A stretch of DNA of 64,000 bases, from contig OU744730.1 in assembly GCA_916613615.1 (NCBI GenBank), positions 27,774,882 through 27,838,881 on the forward strand, in the 5' to 3' direction. Made by a program: the position numbers and the translations under genes. Each line of letters starts with the position of its first letter. The stretch's first letter is position 1. A model generated the notes under the pieces. That model worked only from the letters and a program-made list of their open reading frames with translations. It did not search any database and was not told the DNA's origin. Below, piece after piece: positions 47,900 through 61,022 of this stretch. Source of the DNA: Steromphala cineraria. Its lineage: Eukaryota > Mollusca > Gastropoda > Trochida > Trochidae.

Positions 47900-49846
47900 C
47901 ATTTGTGATAATTGCCCATCTTTGTAATATGTTTGATCCTTGTTTAAATGAGAATTTTGTTGTATGAATGCACAATCGAAACAGTCAGATTTCTTGCGGC
48001 TTTCTAAAATAAAGATTATAAAAAACAATTAATGGGCGTGGCTCGTTTACCTCTACATGCAATTTTTACTTGCACAATTTACAACATCAGACATGACATC
48101 AGATCTCACAATTTCGAACTTAGACATATAAATATTTCATACGGTTAAAAAGTCACCTTAACTGCATTTTGGATTAAATGAATAAATAAGAATGGACAAT
48201 CAATAATTAAAAATTGCTCTCCTTTCATATCATATCCTCTTATTTGAATGCTGATAAAACAATTGTCAAAATCAATCAAATTCAGTGTGATTAATTTTAT
48301 CTGCTTTTCAATTTGACTAACACAGCAAAGCCACTACTCTCATTTATTCTATACAAAGAATTTATTCGACTGAGGATGAAGTGGGAGGGCCTTTTCTAAA
48401 ACAATCACGACCTGTAAAATAACCAATATATTGTATCAGTAAATATGGTTAACATTTATTTGAGAAAATATCAGAAGTAAATGAGAAACCAATTGTGTAA
48501 TCATTGCTTGCAAATGCCACTGTGACGTCATCAAATTCAAGCGACACATGCTGGAGTTTCCCGAATTTTACCTTCAGAAAGAATTATGTGCGTAATTGAA
48601 ATATTGTTTTATGTTCAAATTGATGTAACTGTAACATTTTCAAAAAATGAACTTTTAAATAAGATCGCCCTTTCAATCAATCAATCAATCAATCTTTTTC
48701 TACATATACTTTTATTATAATTTTATAGTCGTATTAAACTGTATACACCCTTCATAAAAATCTAAAAGGATTGTGTTATGTTAAATCTTGAAACTAATCT
48801 CCTTTATAAAGGTTACTGAACTCAATGTATTCAATACACTTTGTAAAATATGGTAAACCTTTGACATGTTAGCATAATCAATTATAACTATAAATTATCT
48901 CTTGTGAATCTCATTCATTTCGTTTCTCACCCTTTATGAGATACATATTTGATAAGGCAGATCAATTAAATTGATTAATTGTGAAACAAAAGCTGAATCT
49001 TTAAACAAAGAATAAAGTTAACTTTGGCATTGGAGGGGACGCTTTATAATATTTTTAATTTCGTTAAATCTAAACTAAATCATCAATTGGCGTTGCTGAT
49101 GAATTAATTTTCAATTTCATGAACAAAATGTCATTAACCTCATAAGTCTTAAAACAGCATAAGAAAATCAATTAAAAATGTCCTTCTTAACCTTTTTATT
49201 TGAACAATTTTGAAATGAAGATTTACATTAGGAAAAGTCTTTTCTGTCAATGACCTATACATTACAAACATTGTTCACCCACCGTTCATGGTTGTCAAAC
49301 GAATGGACATTTCTTCCGAAAATGAAAAAAGATGATTTCTGTATTTCTACAACAGAAACCTAAAAAGGTAACCATATTCAGTTTACTAAATTGAAAAGCC
49401 GGTAATAAAATAATTGAAGTTACTCATTATGTATGAGTTTCATGATTTCTGCAAATAATATGATTTGACAATCTAAATCAGCATCTGCTGTTACAAATGA
49501 AACAGCAATGATATAGTGTCTATAAGATATATGTAGCAATCACATGTATCAATTAATACGTTTTTCCACCTTAAAAGGTCAGAAAAAACGTTAAAAGAAT
49601 TAGAAAAATCTGCACATAAACCAGTTACATTTAACTTATTTATTGTGGATTACTTCGACTGTCAAATATCATCTTGAACTTGTAGCAATGATAATAAACT
49701 AAACGACAAAAGAAATGTTACACCTCTTTTTGTGCTTCGAAATAATGACATAACAAAATGCATCTTGGAAAGATTTTAATAAGTAAAAATATATTGGCAA
49801 ACATTGGGGGCTGTCTCGTTAGGTTAAGGAATGAATATTTGGATGG

Positions 49847-50202
49847 GAAGGTAACCGCGACCCTGTGCAATGGAGTTCGTGGAACTCGGGCGATGCAAAG
49901 GAAGAGAGGTGTGTAATAGTAAGGCGGGGTTACCTCCCCTATGAGTTGGGGGCAAGAGCCCCTGGCAACCGCGACCTATTGCCCTGGGGCGCATTGTAGG
50001 GCCCGGGCTGCTAGTAGGTGGGGTTGCAATAAACAACCGCATCCTATTGCCCTGGGGCGCAGTGTAGGGCCCGGGCTGCTAGTAGGCGGGATTGCGTATT
50101 TGAAGAGTATATATATGCGGGGAGTCTGAGTACAATGGAGCCGCACCCTGGTGCCCTGGGGTCGTTGGACCCGAGCGAAAGTAGTAGGCGGTGCTCCATG
50201 AC
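49847..50202. repeat. GC-rich hairpin array, copy 2
   Basis: The same four units. In unit 1 the inner stem is weakened (GCCC to GCAA), while the outer GGTAACC/GGTTACC stem and GAGTTC/GAACTC stay intact. Confidence 0.55.
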
Positions 50203-50979
50203 TAAGACGGGTAGTTTTTAAGAAACAGCCCCAAGGTGTATGAAATGGGGATGGTGGGCGGGTGAGAAAAATGTAAACAAAGACAATGGCCGTCAAAGAA
50301 AGGAAACAGGAAGTTTGTGCGCATGCGCGCCTGACTTATGGATGAATATAAATGTAAATGAAAAGAAATGATAATTGATGGATATGATGGAGAAGTATAT
50401 ATAATATAATTATGAAATGATTAAAGCATGAATTGGTAAAAAATTTAAGTGATGGACATATTGTTATATAAACATTAGAGGTATCAAAAGTTGGATTGTA
50501 TAAAAAACGAAATGTGGCGGTCAATTATTTCGAATGCACAAACAAAAATAATAAATTAACATTTTGTGCTTCGAAATAATGACATAACAAGATGCATCAT
50601 AGAAAGATTTTAATAAGTAAAAATATATTGGCAAACATTGGGGGCTGTCTCGTTAGGTTAAGGAATGAATATTTGGATGGGGAGGTAACCGCGACCCTGT
50701 GCCCTGGAGTTCGTGGAACTCGGGCGATGCAAAGGAAGAGAGGTGTGTAATAGTAAGGCGGGGTTACCTCCCCATGGGTTGGGTGCAAGAGCCCAAATGA
50801 GGTTTTTAAATGGCCTGATGGAATGGATATGGCGAATGAAAAACCGAGAGCCCCCAAGGAATGGATTATAGGTAAAGGTATGTACATGTAATTGAGGTAA
50901 GTGGATAGTGAGATAGTGCTTAAAGAATATAGCATTAAGAACCTGCCACCTGATGGAGAATGATGTAATAATGAGTCCC

Positions 50980-52001
50980 GAAGTACAGATTGACCAAATT
51001 CTAATGTCTTTCTCAGCCCAGGTGATACGCTGCCCTTTCTCCAGGTATGCTGCTACTCGCTTAGCAAACATGGTGTGATAATTGTAAAAGGTTGGACCTG
51101 GGTACAGCTTGGCGATATCGAGGCACACTCTTTGATGTTTGTCGAGGTCAGTCCTTAGCTGCATGTTTCCTTCAGCATAACAGGATTTGAAGATGTCGAA
51201 AGCTTCCAGGAATTCCTGCAAAGTAAGGGGTCGATTGACTTTCGACTGCATCTTAACAGGCTGTTGTTCGCCGTTCACTTCCTGGTGCTTGAATTCGCCG
51301 ACCTCATCTTGCAATAAGGTGGCTAAATTGACATATTCACCTTTTTTAATCTTCTTGACTGTATTGGCTGGGATGGAGTCGATGTATGGAAGATTGTTAG
51401 ATGAAACTGGCTGTGATGGTGGAAAGGGTGGTAACTCTTCAGTTTCAGTCTCCTGCGTGGCTGCGTGGCTTGTTTGGGTAGTGGATCCTGATGTTCCGAG
51501 GCGTTGGAGATTGTCGTGTACCGATTTCACTAATTCTTTCAGTTCATTGAATTCTCTACGAGAAACACTATCTGATGAACTGGTAGGGGCTGATGTTACT
51601 GTGTCGTCTTCATTAGAAGTCACTGTGGCTGAGGCATTTATCTGGGATCTTTCTGTGGAATTCTCCTTCCAGAGTTGTAACAGCTGTTTCCTGGACCATT
51701 GGACTGGTGCTGCTACTCCAATCTCCCGAAGTCTGGAGCGAAGTTGCTCTGCAGTCAGATATGGCGAGGTCACGACCCGAGCTGACGATGTGTGAAGCAC
51801 TTGGCGACTTGGCTTGTCGACCACGACTGGATTGTCTCCTTTGTCTGGCTTGTTTATCTGCCATACTATCCTATGATCACATTGGCTGGTGACAGGTTGA
51901 TGAATTACAGGAGTACGATACGATAAGGTCAGGAAGTTGTGAGCAAAATGTAAACAACGACAATGGCCGTCAAAGAAAGGAAACAGGAAGTTTGTGCGCA
52001 T
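50980..52001 (-). CDS. Gag-like ORF of the DIRS-order element, copy 2
   Basis: It matches 5690-6712 apart from a few substitutions and keeps the SAP-like segment and the IPANTVKKIKKGEYVNLATLL domain. The same doubt about the start applies (ATG at 52001 inside A1; ATG at 51864 in another frame). Confidence 0.5.
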
Positions 52002-54193
52002 GCGCGCCTGACTTATGGATGAATATAAATGTAAATGAAAAGAAATGATAATTGATGGATATGATGGAGAAGTATATATAATATAATTATGAAATGATTA
52101 AAGCATGAATTGGTAAAAAATTTAAGTGATGGACATATTGTTATATAAACATTGGAGGTATCAAAAGTTGGATTGTATAAAAAACGAAATGTGGCGGTCA
52201 ATTATTTCGAATGCACAAACAAAAATAATAAATTAACATTTAATTTGAATATCATAAAAAGTGACGTGTTCAGAAGAATTTGCTTTGTTATGTTGTAACA
52301 CTCCATCAGTTTAGTGTTTTGTGCTAAAATAGCAGACCTGTAACTTTACTAGAATTATTTCCAGGGAGAAGCCGGTTCCGTTTATATCCTCCTTCCATGA
52401 TTATCTGAAGTGTTGTGTGCAAGAATCTATTCAAATGTGTTCAAATTCTTTTCAAATTAAATCCTGTCTTATTAAACATTGTGCAAGTAGCTAAGTCAGT
52501 AAGATTTAAACTTTTTATTGCACATTTTAGATCTACAAAGCAAAGAAAGCTATATGTACAGTGACATACAAAGACTATTAATTACAATATGCCATGGCTG
52601 GGTGTATTGTTAAATTTTTTCATTATAATATATTTCGTTACAAAGTCGTTTAGCTTTGTTGTTAATAACCTAAATAATCCTCAAATGTATAATTGTCAAA
52701 AGAAAGAAAAACAAATAAAATTTATAATTTATTTATATTCACTTTCAAAAGATTCTTGGATCTGTAGATTTATAAACATTTGGATTAAAATTGAATATTA
52801 CCATGTTATTCAACTTAAACAAAACTGCTGTTGAGTTGATGATATATATGAAATGCTAACAATGGTACGTATCACAAATTATTTTTATCATTTGAACTAC
52901 ATGATTTTCCATCTAAATCAAACAAACTTTTTACACCTCAAACACGATCAAATTCTATCGATCACACAAATTTAGATTAAAGAGTTAAAATCTTATCTAA
53001 ACTCACACTGTCAAAAAGAAAAGAATAGACATTATATTGACTTTCCAACGTCTTATATTTAGAACAAGATGGGATTAATGATGTATCATTTGTTTGTCTT
53101 TTCGGAAAATATTTTCACACACACAATACTACATTTTTAATAAAACAATGTTTAGTTGATAGTGTGGTCATTTCTATCATTGAGAGCTCAATAACTTATG
53201 AAAGTGGATTACTAATTAAAGAGTAATAGGGTCCAAGTTCAAGGCTGCTTGGGAAACGTTTCAGTCATGAGCGAGTCTCCCGCAAAGCATGTTTTCAACT
53301 CTGTCTGTGGTTCCATGGTTCCGTTATTCTGTGGTCTTGTGGTTCCATGGTTCCTGGTTTTTGTTTCTGGGCCATATCTCAAAAACATTTTTTGTACAAA
53401 ACTCGGTATGTGGTTACATCTAATGGTGAAGCGGTGCCTGTTGCTATTTTGGTTATTCTGATTTTGTATATTTCTGATTTCCATAGAAATAATTTGAACT
53501 AAGAGCATATGAGCATTTGAGCATAATTTCGAACATACATGTAGCTCAAAAACCCTTTAATATTTTTTACGAAACTTAATATGAGGTTACACCTAGTGGT
53601 GAAGTATTTTACTATTTTTGTTATTTTGAATATTTTATTTTGATGGTTTCAACAGAAAGAAAATTAACTTTGTGCATATTGACATATCAAATAACAAAAG
53701 ATTGTGATAATATTAATTGCAGTTACAATTTAGGTTATATGATCCAATTTGTTTTTTGTTAAGGGCATCAAGCAGGATGAGTATGTTTTACTATCACATA
53801 ACATAATTTATCGCCTAGTAGACATAAAGATAAATTATTATGATAATAACCTGATAAATGACTGAATGATAAATTCCCTGCATCTAATTTTTTTTAAAAT
53901 CTTCAAATATACTGTATCTCATGTTTGACTTTGTCTATCTTTAAAGCCTTGATTAACATTATATCACAATCGTTTGAACTGGATATGTCAAATAATTACT
54001 TTTTTTACTTTTACCGAATATTGCAAAATAAATGGTGAAAATACCTTTTATGCATTTTTTTCATGTTATCATGATCAACATTTTACAATACCTAAAGACA
54101 TAGAAAAAGAGACTTATTTTTCGGGCAACATAAATAATGATAGACATATATAAACTTGTCATTGCCATTGAGCTTTGATTCGATTATACTTAA

Positions 54194-54364
54194 AGGGGCA
54201 GTAGCACGTTTTTAGAGGGAATATAAGGTGATATAAGGTCAGGAAAATAAAAATTAATGCTTCTAATTGAAAGACAATGTCAATAAAAAACATTGAGCAC
54301 TAACTTGCAATTATCAGTGAAAAATGTAGAATATAAAATTATCAAAAAACGTGCTACTGCCCCT
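54194..54364. mobile_element. 171-bp TTAA MITE, copy 2
   Basis: TTAA lies at 54190-54193 and 54365-54368, with terminal repeats AGGGGCAGTAGCACGTTTTT. It is allelic or duplicate to 8861-9031. Confidence 0.8.
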
Positions 54365-54755
54365 TTAATATCAATTTGAATTTGAATTCATTTTATCATA
54401 TATCAGATATGGGTTTTGTATTTATTGGTAATTCAACACCAGAAATTATTCAATATTTATTCAAACAACCGAAGTTTGTGTGCTGGGTAAGAAATAAAGT
54501 AATGCCCCTTAGCTTTTGCAAACCATGATCACGAGTAAATTCAATCTAATGAGCTAATAGTTCTAAACTTCTGGGTAATTATCCTGTTCAATGATTTCCA
54601 CGGAAGAACTGCCGAAACGGCCCCGATCCTGTTGGTTCCCAGACATATTGTTCTGCAATTTGCTAGTATGAGACAAGCCTATTTCCTCATGTGATGACAT
54701 TTCTGCATTTGCGAGGAAGTCCATGATGTTGTGTCATGAATGACTTCATATTTAA

Positions 54756-55110
54756 AGGGGCAGTAGCATGTTTTTTGATAATTTTATATTTTAACTTTTT
54801 ATCAATTGTAATAACAAGTTTATGCTAAATGTATTATTTTTACAGTGTAAAACATGTCATTACACAAGCCAATCATCAATGGTCAGAGGACAAAGTATGA
54901 AGATTTACATAAAATCCATTTGCGGCCATTTTGTGTGAACACCTTAAATTCATTTCGTGTAAGAAAAAGCAATCGCATGGCTAAACATTACGTTATATTT
55001 TTGTATTATTACAGCTCCATTTAGTATTAATACATTGTCTTTCAATTGGAATCATTAATTTTCAATTTCAATCACCTTATATTCCCCCCCAAAAACGTGC
55101 TACTGCCCCT
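54756..55110. mobile_element. 355-bp TTAA MITE, complete
   Basis: AGGGGCAGTAGCATG and CGTGCTACTGCCCCT termini with TTAA at 54752-54755 and 55111-55114. It is the full-length reference for the truncated copy at 9423 and the degraded copies at 12087 and 57800. Confidence 0.8.
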
Positions 55111-55429
55111 TTAAAGGCAGTTTTCGAAACGATTTATACATTTATACAGGACTAATTTTCATTCAGGGACAGTTAAGACCAAGGAGCTGGATAGAACTGT
55201 TTTCGTAATACATTTACTTAATAATCTAGGTGTCACTCATGGGAATTCTAACGAACGCTGCTTTCTGAGTTAAGGAGCAGTATTGGCAGCATTTCTTTCA
55301 TTTTGAATAAAAGAGTAATTCTCCATTCATGCGGTATAGCTTTTATTATTAATTAAATACAATTAAAACATACATTATTGCGCATATTTATATTAAAAAG
55401 TAAGAAAATCCCTTACGTTTTGCATATTT

Positions 55430-55945
55430 CTCCTTACTCTACCTCACATATCAACTGCCAGCAGTCCCGTTCACCTAACTTATCAGCTGACCTTGAACAC
55501 ACTGATCAAAACACCGTACAAGCAGCTGGATAGTCAGCAGATTGTTGCAATGGTCTTCAAAACTCAATGTTCTTTCAAAGAATAATTATTCTAAAAGAGT
55601 AATATCATGTTATTTAAAAACAAATGAGCAATTTGCTTTTGGTCTAGATAATACACGTTTGTTCATATTTCTCTTAACAATCATAAAAACTATGCATACG
55701 TAGACGTTAAATTTCTTTAGCAAAAGAGCAAAAGATTTGGAATGGTCAAAACATTTGATAGGTATTTTATATATGTAATAGCAGTGAATTCCAATGAACA
55801 TGTATTGTACAGAAGCTATAAAAATGTTATGATGGTACGGTAACATGGGAAATAAAAAGTCAATGCATGACAAGCACGCTGTGATTATAACGCAGTTTGG
55901 TTTATAACCAATGGACAGAATTTATGTTACCAATTGGCAAAAAAG
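55430..55945 (+). pseudogene. Beta-type propeller relic, copy 2 (longer)
   Basis: The first 130 nt are still open and read LLTLPHIS, LTYQLTLNTLIKTPYKQL and DSQQIVAMVF, between G4 and G6 in sequence. Then a deletion and several stops follow. AFGLDNTRLFIFL is still readable at about 55638. No linker or leader exon was seen upstream. Confidence 0.75.
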
Positions 55946-56533
55946 AAAAAAGTCGTTAACACAAGACTCATGTACATGTTTTAACTGCCATGACCAAGGT
56001 TTTGTTTCTGATGAAACTGCGATTCATTGCAGCACTTCAGATGTATATTTTTAATTTTACAATTCAAAGCTGATTATAACATAGTCACGAAGAAAGAAGA
56101 AGACATAGTCATTAGCATCCCCATAAATTGGATATTTCTTTAAAAGGACTTTGATTAAAGCTCAATTTGGGTCAAATTTGTAAATATTTGAAAACGTTAT
56201 AGAAAGTCAATAATTAAATTTTAAAATTAATTAAGTAAAATTGAAAATGAAAATACCCAAACTTAAATTTTTTATATTTCAATTTGAGACAAAAACGTGA
56301 TTTGTCTTAATCTCCTTAAAAATAAGTTTGATCAATTATTTAAAATTAAAAGTTGAGTAAAAATAATTGAACATCTATTTCACAACATTCAAATTTATTT
56401 TACATACAATGAAACTTTATTTTCATCAGCCTTAGAGTCTACTACATGAAGAAATGCATGATATAAAGTTAACCATAAAAAGTCATGAAGTTTGTTTAAT
56501 ATTCAAACATTATTTCACTACATTAGTAGTAAA

Positions 56534-57720
56534 TTAGGGTATTGCACACATTGTAAGCTTTGCTCTTGAATTGAAGGTAAGGTTTGCACTTTCAATAGCA
56601 AACCTCCAGTATACATTGAAAGCAGTAAGTCTGTTAGATTCAGATAAAACAAATAATGTATTGTTGTAGTAAATCAGTCCTTAGTTAATCCTGAAAGTTT
56701 TCTTAACTATTTCCGATTTGTAGGTTTTTTTCAAATGTATTTGCAGAATGCTTTTATTGGTTATGTAATAAATTGTTTGTCCTTTCTCGTCTAAAGACAT
56801 TCCCTTAGTAGGGTTTTTTGTTGAAAACTTTCTAATCATTGCGCCATTATACTTTATTTCAAAAATGGAATGTTCCAAACCACAGAACACAGATTTTCGG
56901 TATGGACTGACTAAAACACCATTTGCACGGCTTTTCCCAAGAGTTCGGATTCTTGTGGGTTTGATCGCTCCAAACTTGATCCTATATAAACATGATTTGA
57001 AAAGACCAAGGACTTTCTTCCTAACTACAAAAAAGAGGCGTTTCTTTTCGTCATCTATTGCAATAAATCTTGGAGAATAACCTTTGAGGATAATGTTAAA
57101 GCATAAGGTCTTCAATGTGAAGGATATTATCAAGGGTGTTGAATACTGTGAAATTACATGTCGCAGCTGCAACTTTAAAAGGAAACCTTATTTTACGCTC
57201 CACTTTGATAAGTTTTTGCAGTTCTAAAAGGATGAAGGAAAACGCATTTTCTTTGTTCTTCTTTGATTGTATAAAAACAATCATATATTTTCTCACCGTC
57301 AAGTCATGTTTGCTTTGTTCCTTTTTATCTGTAAATAGATGATTATTGAAATAAATTATTTTGATTATTGATGATACGAGTTCTAACAGAATGTTACACT
57401 AAACCAGACAAATATATTATAACAATTTAAACATGTATACTTACATGATCTTTCTGATTTTTCTTCATTGAAGTAAGTTGATTTATTGATACACTTTGTT
57501 GCACCTTTCTAGAAATAAACAAAAATGTATCAATATTTTTTTGTGCGTGGATTAAATGTGAACTTGAATATGTTTATGTGTAATTAAACAATAATATTTG
57601 TAATATTGAAACATTCAAAATCATACTTACTTTTTGACAGAAAAAACTGCTCACACATGTACTTTTGTCATTTCTTGTCCTCATTAATCTACAAGACAGA
57701 TAAACTGGATCAAAGCTGAT
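56534..57720 (-). pseudogene. G3': alpha-type PANprop pseudogene, copy 2
   Basis: The exon-1 relic (about 57720-57631) keeps DPVYLSCRLM and the GTAAGT donor. Exon 2 is 57508-57445. Exon 3 starts at 57328 after an intact TTTACAG acceptor and reads through RKYMIVFIQSKKNKENAF and LLELQKLIKVERKI. A 23-bp deletion near 57157, not present in copy 1, then shifts the frame. It shares with copy 1 the Lys-to-stop change (TAA at about 56678) before GLIYYNNTLFVL and the MCAIP end at 56534. Confidence 0.85.
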
Positions 57721-57799
57721 TTTTTATATAGTTCCGATGATATATGTAATCAGGCAGATTTTTATAAGAATTTTATAATTATTGTGAAAAGTGGAACTG

Positions 57800-58045
57800 A
57801 AAGGGGCAAAAGCAGTATTATTTTGATAATGTCAAACATCTAATTACATAAACCAACCATGCAAAATAAGAGAACAAATTATGAGGTTTCACATTTCAAG
57901 TCCATTGGCTGCCATTTATATGTGAACACCTTATTCATTTTGTGTAAGAAAAAGGAATGGCATGGCTGAACTTTACATTATATATTTGACTGCTTCTTTC
58001 AGCTTTAACACATTTTTTTCAATTGGAACCATTTGTTTTTATTTT
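57800..58045. mobile_element. Degraded long TTAA MITE, copy 2
   Basis: Partner of 12087-12330 with the same internal landmarks. Confidence 0.55.
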
Positions 58046-58579
58046 CCTGACATCACCATAATATTGATGATATTTTCACTGCAGTGAAGATATGCATTTC
58101 CACTGCTTTTCTAAAAATAAGAATTATATTTTCACTGTATAACCCAATATTTCATTGCTAATTATAAAAAATAAAAAAGACATTTCCTTGTATTGTATGA
58201 ACATAAAGCAATTGTATTTCAGCCTTATGTAAATATGACCTGGCTGATTTAATTTTGTTGATCTCAGTTCACAAAGATTCACAAATTTAACAAATATAAC
58301 AAAACATATTACCAAAAGAAAAAATATATATTCTTATCCAATCTTTCTCATATCTAAATTGGTGAAGTTGTACATTCTCCCAACAGAGACAGATCAAGTC
58401 ATAACTTGTTGATTGAGCCTCCGTTCTAGTGCGCCGAGTTTGTGAGCTAGAATGGGAGAATGGGAGATGCCTGATTGGAGGCAATCAAAGTTAGTTGTGC
58501 AATCAGCGACGCTATTCTTAAATCATCACTTTGGCTACTGAATCATGGCAAAGGCATTGTGATATGAACCACCCTTTCC

Positions 58580-58918
58580 ATGCAAGAAGCGTTGTTATGT
58601 GCTAAAGAAATTCAAATGGATGGTGGTGCAAATGTAAAATCCACAGATTTGGTCTTATTAGAACAGAGGTAGTATCAACATTTTATGACTTGATTTACCT
58701 CTATGGGGAGGGAATATTTTAAACTAAGAGTTTTTATTTCATTATCTCACTTTATCCTATTTATCCTTTCGCTTCAGAGATTAAAGCAGACAATGAAACC
58801 ATCAGCCGACTGGGGCCAAGCGAGAAAAGAATATATGGAAGAATATAAAAGTATTGAATGTAATCAAAACATACCCCTTGTTACGTGGGTGGCAAACAGA
58901 CTATCGACACGTGTTTGA
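58580..58918 (+). CDS. Candidate small two-exon gene, copy 2
   Basis: The exons are 58580-58668 and 58780-58918, with the same splice sites as 12860-13198. Differences in exon 1 change KPED to KSTD without breaking the frame. The stop and poly(A) signal are kept. Product unknown. Confidence 0.35.
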
Positions 58919-59234
58919 GTACATTAGAATGCTTAGGCATGACTGTAAATAAAGCTTCCCTATCATAGATATGTATGGATGGACTTTGTTTGCTATTTGT
59001 ATAATAAATATTACTGTTTTATTGTCTACTTATTCGTATTACGTTCTTATTATCCTTTATATGTATTCACCATTTGCCTCAATTCAGACTTTCATACAAA
59101 CAGCATGGATCACATAACCCTGCAATCCGCGTTACGACAGGTCAAAAGTCAATGAAAGGCACCAAGTTTCTTCTGAAACCAAAATTTCATGCACTGTGGT
59201 TAAAAAGTGTCTGAGAAAAATTGTCACAATGAAT

Positions 59235-59535
59235 TCATCAGACCTGTGAAATGACTCAAAAGTCCAATTGGACAATCAAATAAAATCTCTAGGAAATGAC
59301 TTGAAAAACTCGATCAAACCACAATCTCGTTACCTAGGTGTAATAGGTTCTGAAAACTTGTCCCCATTACTGGCATTAGAGCATCAGACCTCAAAGTCCG
59401 ATTGGGCTATCAAGCATGCCAAATGTAGTATTTTGGAAATGACTTGCAAACTTGATTAAAGGTTTCATCAGGTGTATGCAAAACCACAATTACCTAGGTG
59501 TAATAGTTTCTGAAAACGTGTCCATCAGACCTGAT
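59235..59535. repeat. Degenerate tandem repeat, copy 2
   Basis: Partner of 13515-13815. Confidence 0.5.
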
Positions 59536-61022
59536 AATCATAATCAATCATAGGCAACAACCCCAAAACGGAAACGACAAAACAATTCCAGGAAATTTAA
59601 AAAAAAAGTCTAAACTCTACACAAGGCTTTGGTTTACAAGTTAGCAAAGTTTGGTTTCTCTAGATTTATAATTGACAGGACGGAACACTATATACAGTCT
59701 TGCCTACTTCATAGCGTGGATAAATCAACAATAACCAATTATCAAGTGGTACATATATACTCCGGACAACCATACTTACTGGATAAGATAAATAGATAAT
59801 AATTGAACAGTTGCTCTTGTCTCTGTTGTCTTTACTCTTTGTAAAGGATTGTCGGAGTTTGGCAGATTAATATAATCGTGCATATTGTTAACTATCAACG
59901 GTGAGTATAAATAATGATGTTTAAACAAAAACATACTATTTAAATACGATTATTATGGACCCCATCTCTTGGTAGCCCTTGCAAAGACCAGTTAAGATTT
60001 CCATCAGGGGTTCCAGACTTGATTTTCCAATCTAGTTAAAAAGGAGCTTTAATTTTATGTGTCCCAATGTTGGTTATAACATGCAGCCATGCCATGCAAG
60101 TACTTCGAATCGCGCGGCAAGTAATAATAAAGGAAATACAAATTCTGATTGTAACAGAGGTTTTGAAGATAATAACTTTGGGAAATCCGTGTCTTTTCTT
60201 AACAGATAATGTTGACAGAAAGTTTTTGAGATGTAAAATCGTTCATTTGTGAAAAATGGAATAAGGTCGGATACTCACATAAAGGCTTTTGAGGATAAAT
60301 ATGGTACAACAAGGCAAACAACATAATTTGAAACTTGCTGAGATGCAATTGGAAATCTTCTTTGATTGGTTTGTAACTGATTTCCTGTCCTCATTTAAAT
60401 GTTCGGTTCAAAGTTTGTCAAAGGTCAGTTGAAGAAACCCTCAATCAGAAATTTTCAAATGCACTGAAGCATTTCAGCTAGTTTCAACTAGATGTGTGAT
60501 GTTCAGACTATATACAATTAGAGCCAAAACATATCAGTATGAAGATACATTTGATTTTCTACTGCAATGTATGTACATCTCAGATATGGTAATACATTAA
60601 ATTTGAATAAGAAATGATTTATAAGCCGAAATAAGTCATAGTGAACAAAGAGTTTACACTTTCAAAATGTTTTATTTTAAAGACAACATTATACATTTTA
60701 ATGACAACAGATTTTGAGCAAATCTAGATACTCCGAATTTGATAGAAACGTGATGGGCATAAATTTCCGTCACTCAATCCCTGCTGCATTTCATGGTGTC
60801 CTGGTTTGATTGCAAAAATCAGTCATTAGAAGGAATAATAATATGTGATATTTTCTGATTTTCATTCACAAGTAAATAGTGCTAAAGAGCTGTTGTAGAA
60901 TCTTTGACGAATTACACAAATTAAAGCTAGTAAACCCTATCAATACTGCCAGAAATTTTCCCTTGTGGGTGAGGTTACTTTACTGACATATCTTGTTTTC
61001 AGTTAATAGTATACTTGCAAGG

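Larger units (their letters stand above)
49727..52242 (-). mobile_element. Non-autonomous DIRS-order element, copy 2 (no MITE)
   Basis: The same A1 (52241-51940), gag-like ORF, B1 (50794-50562), A2 (50561-50263), hairpin array and B2 (49961-49729) order as copy 1. It is intact at the TTAA where copy 1 carries the MITE. At about 2.5 kb it shows the true length of the element. Confidence 0.65.
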
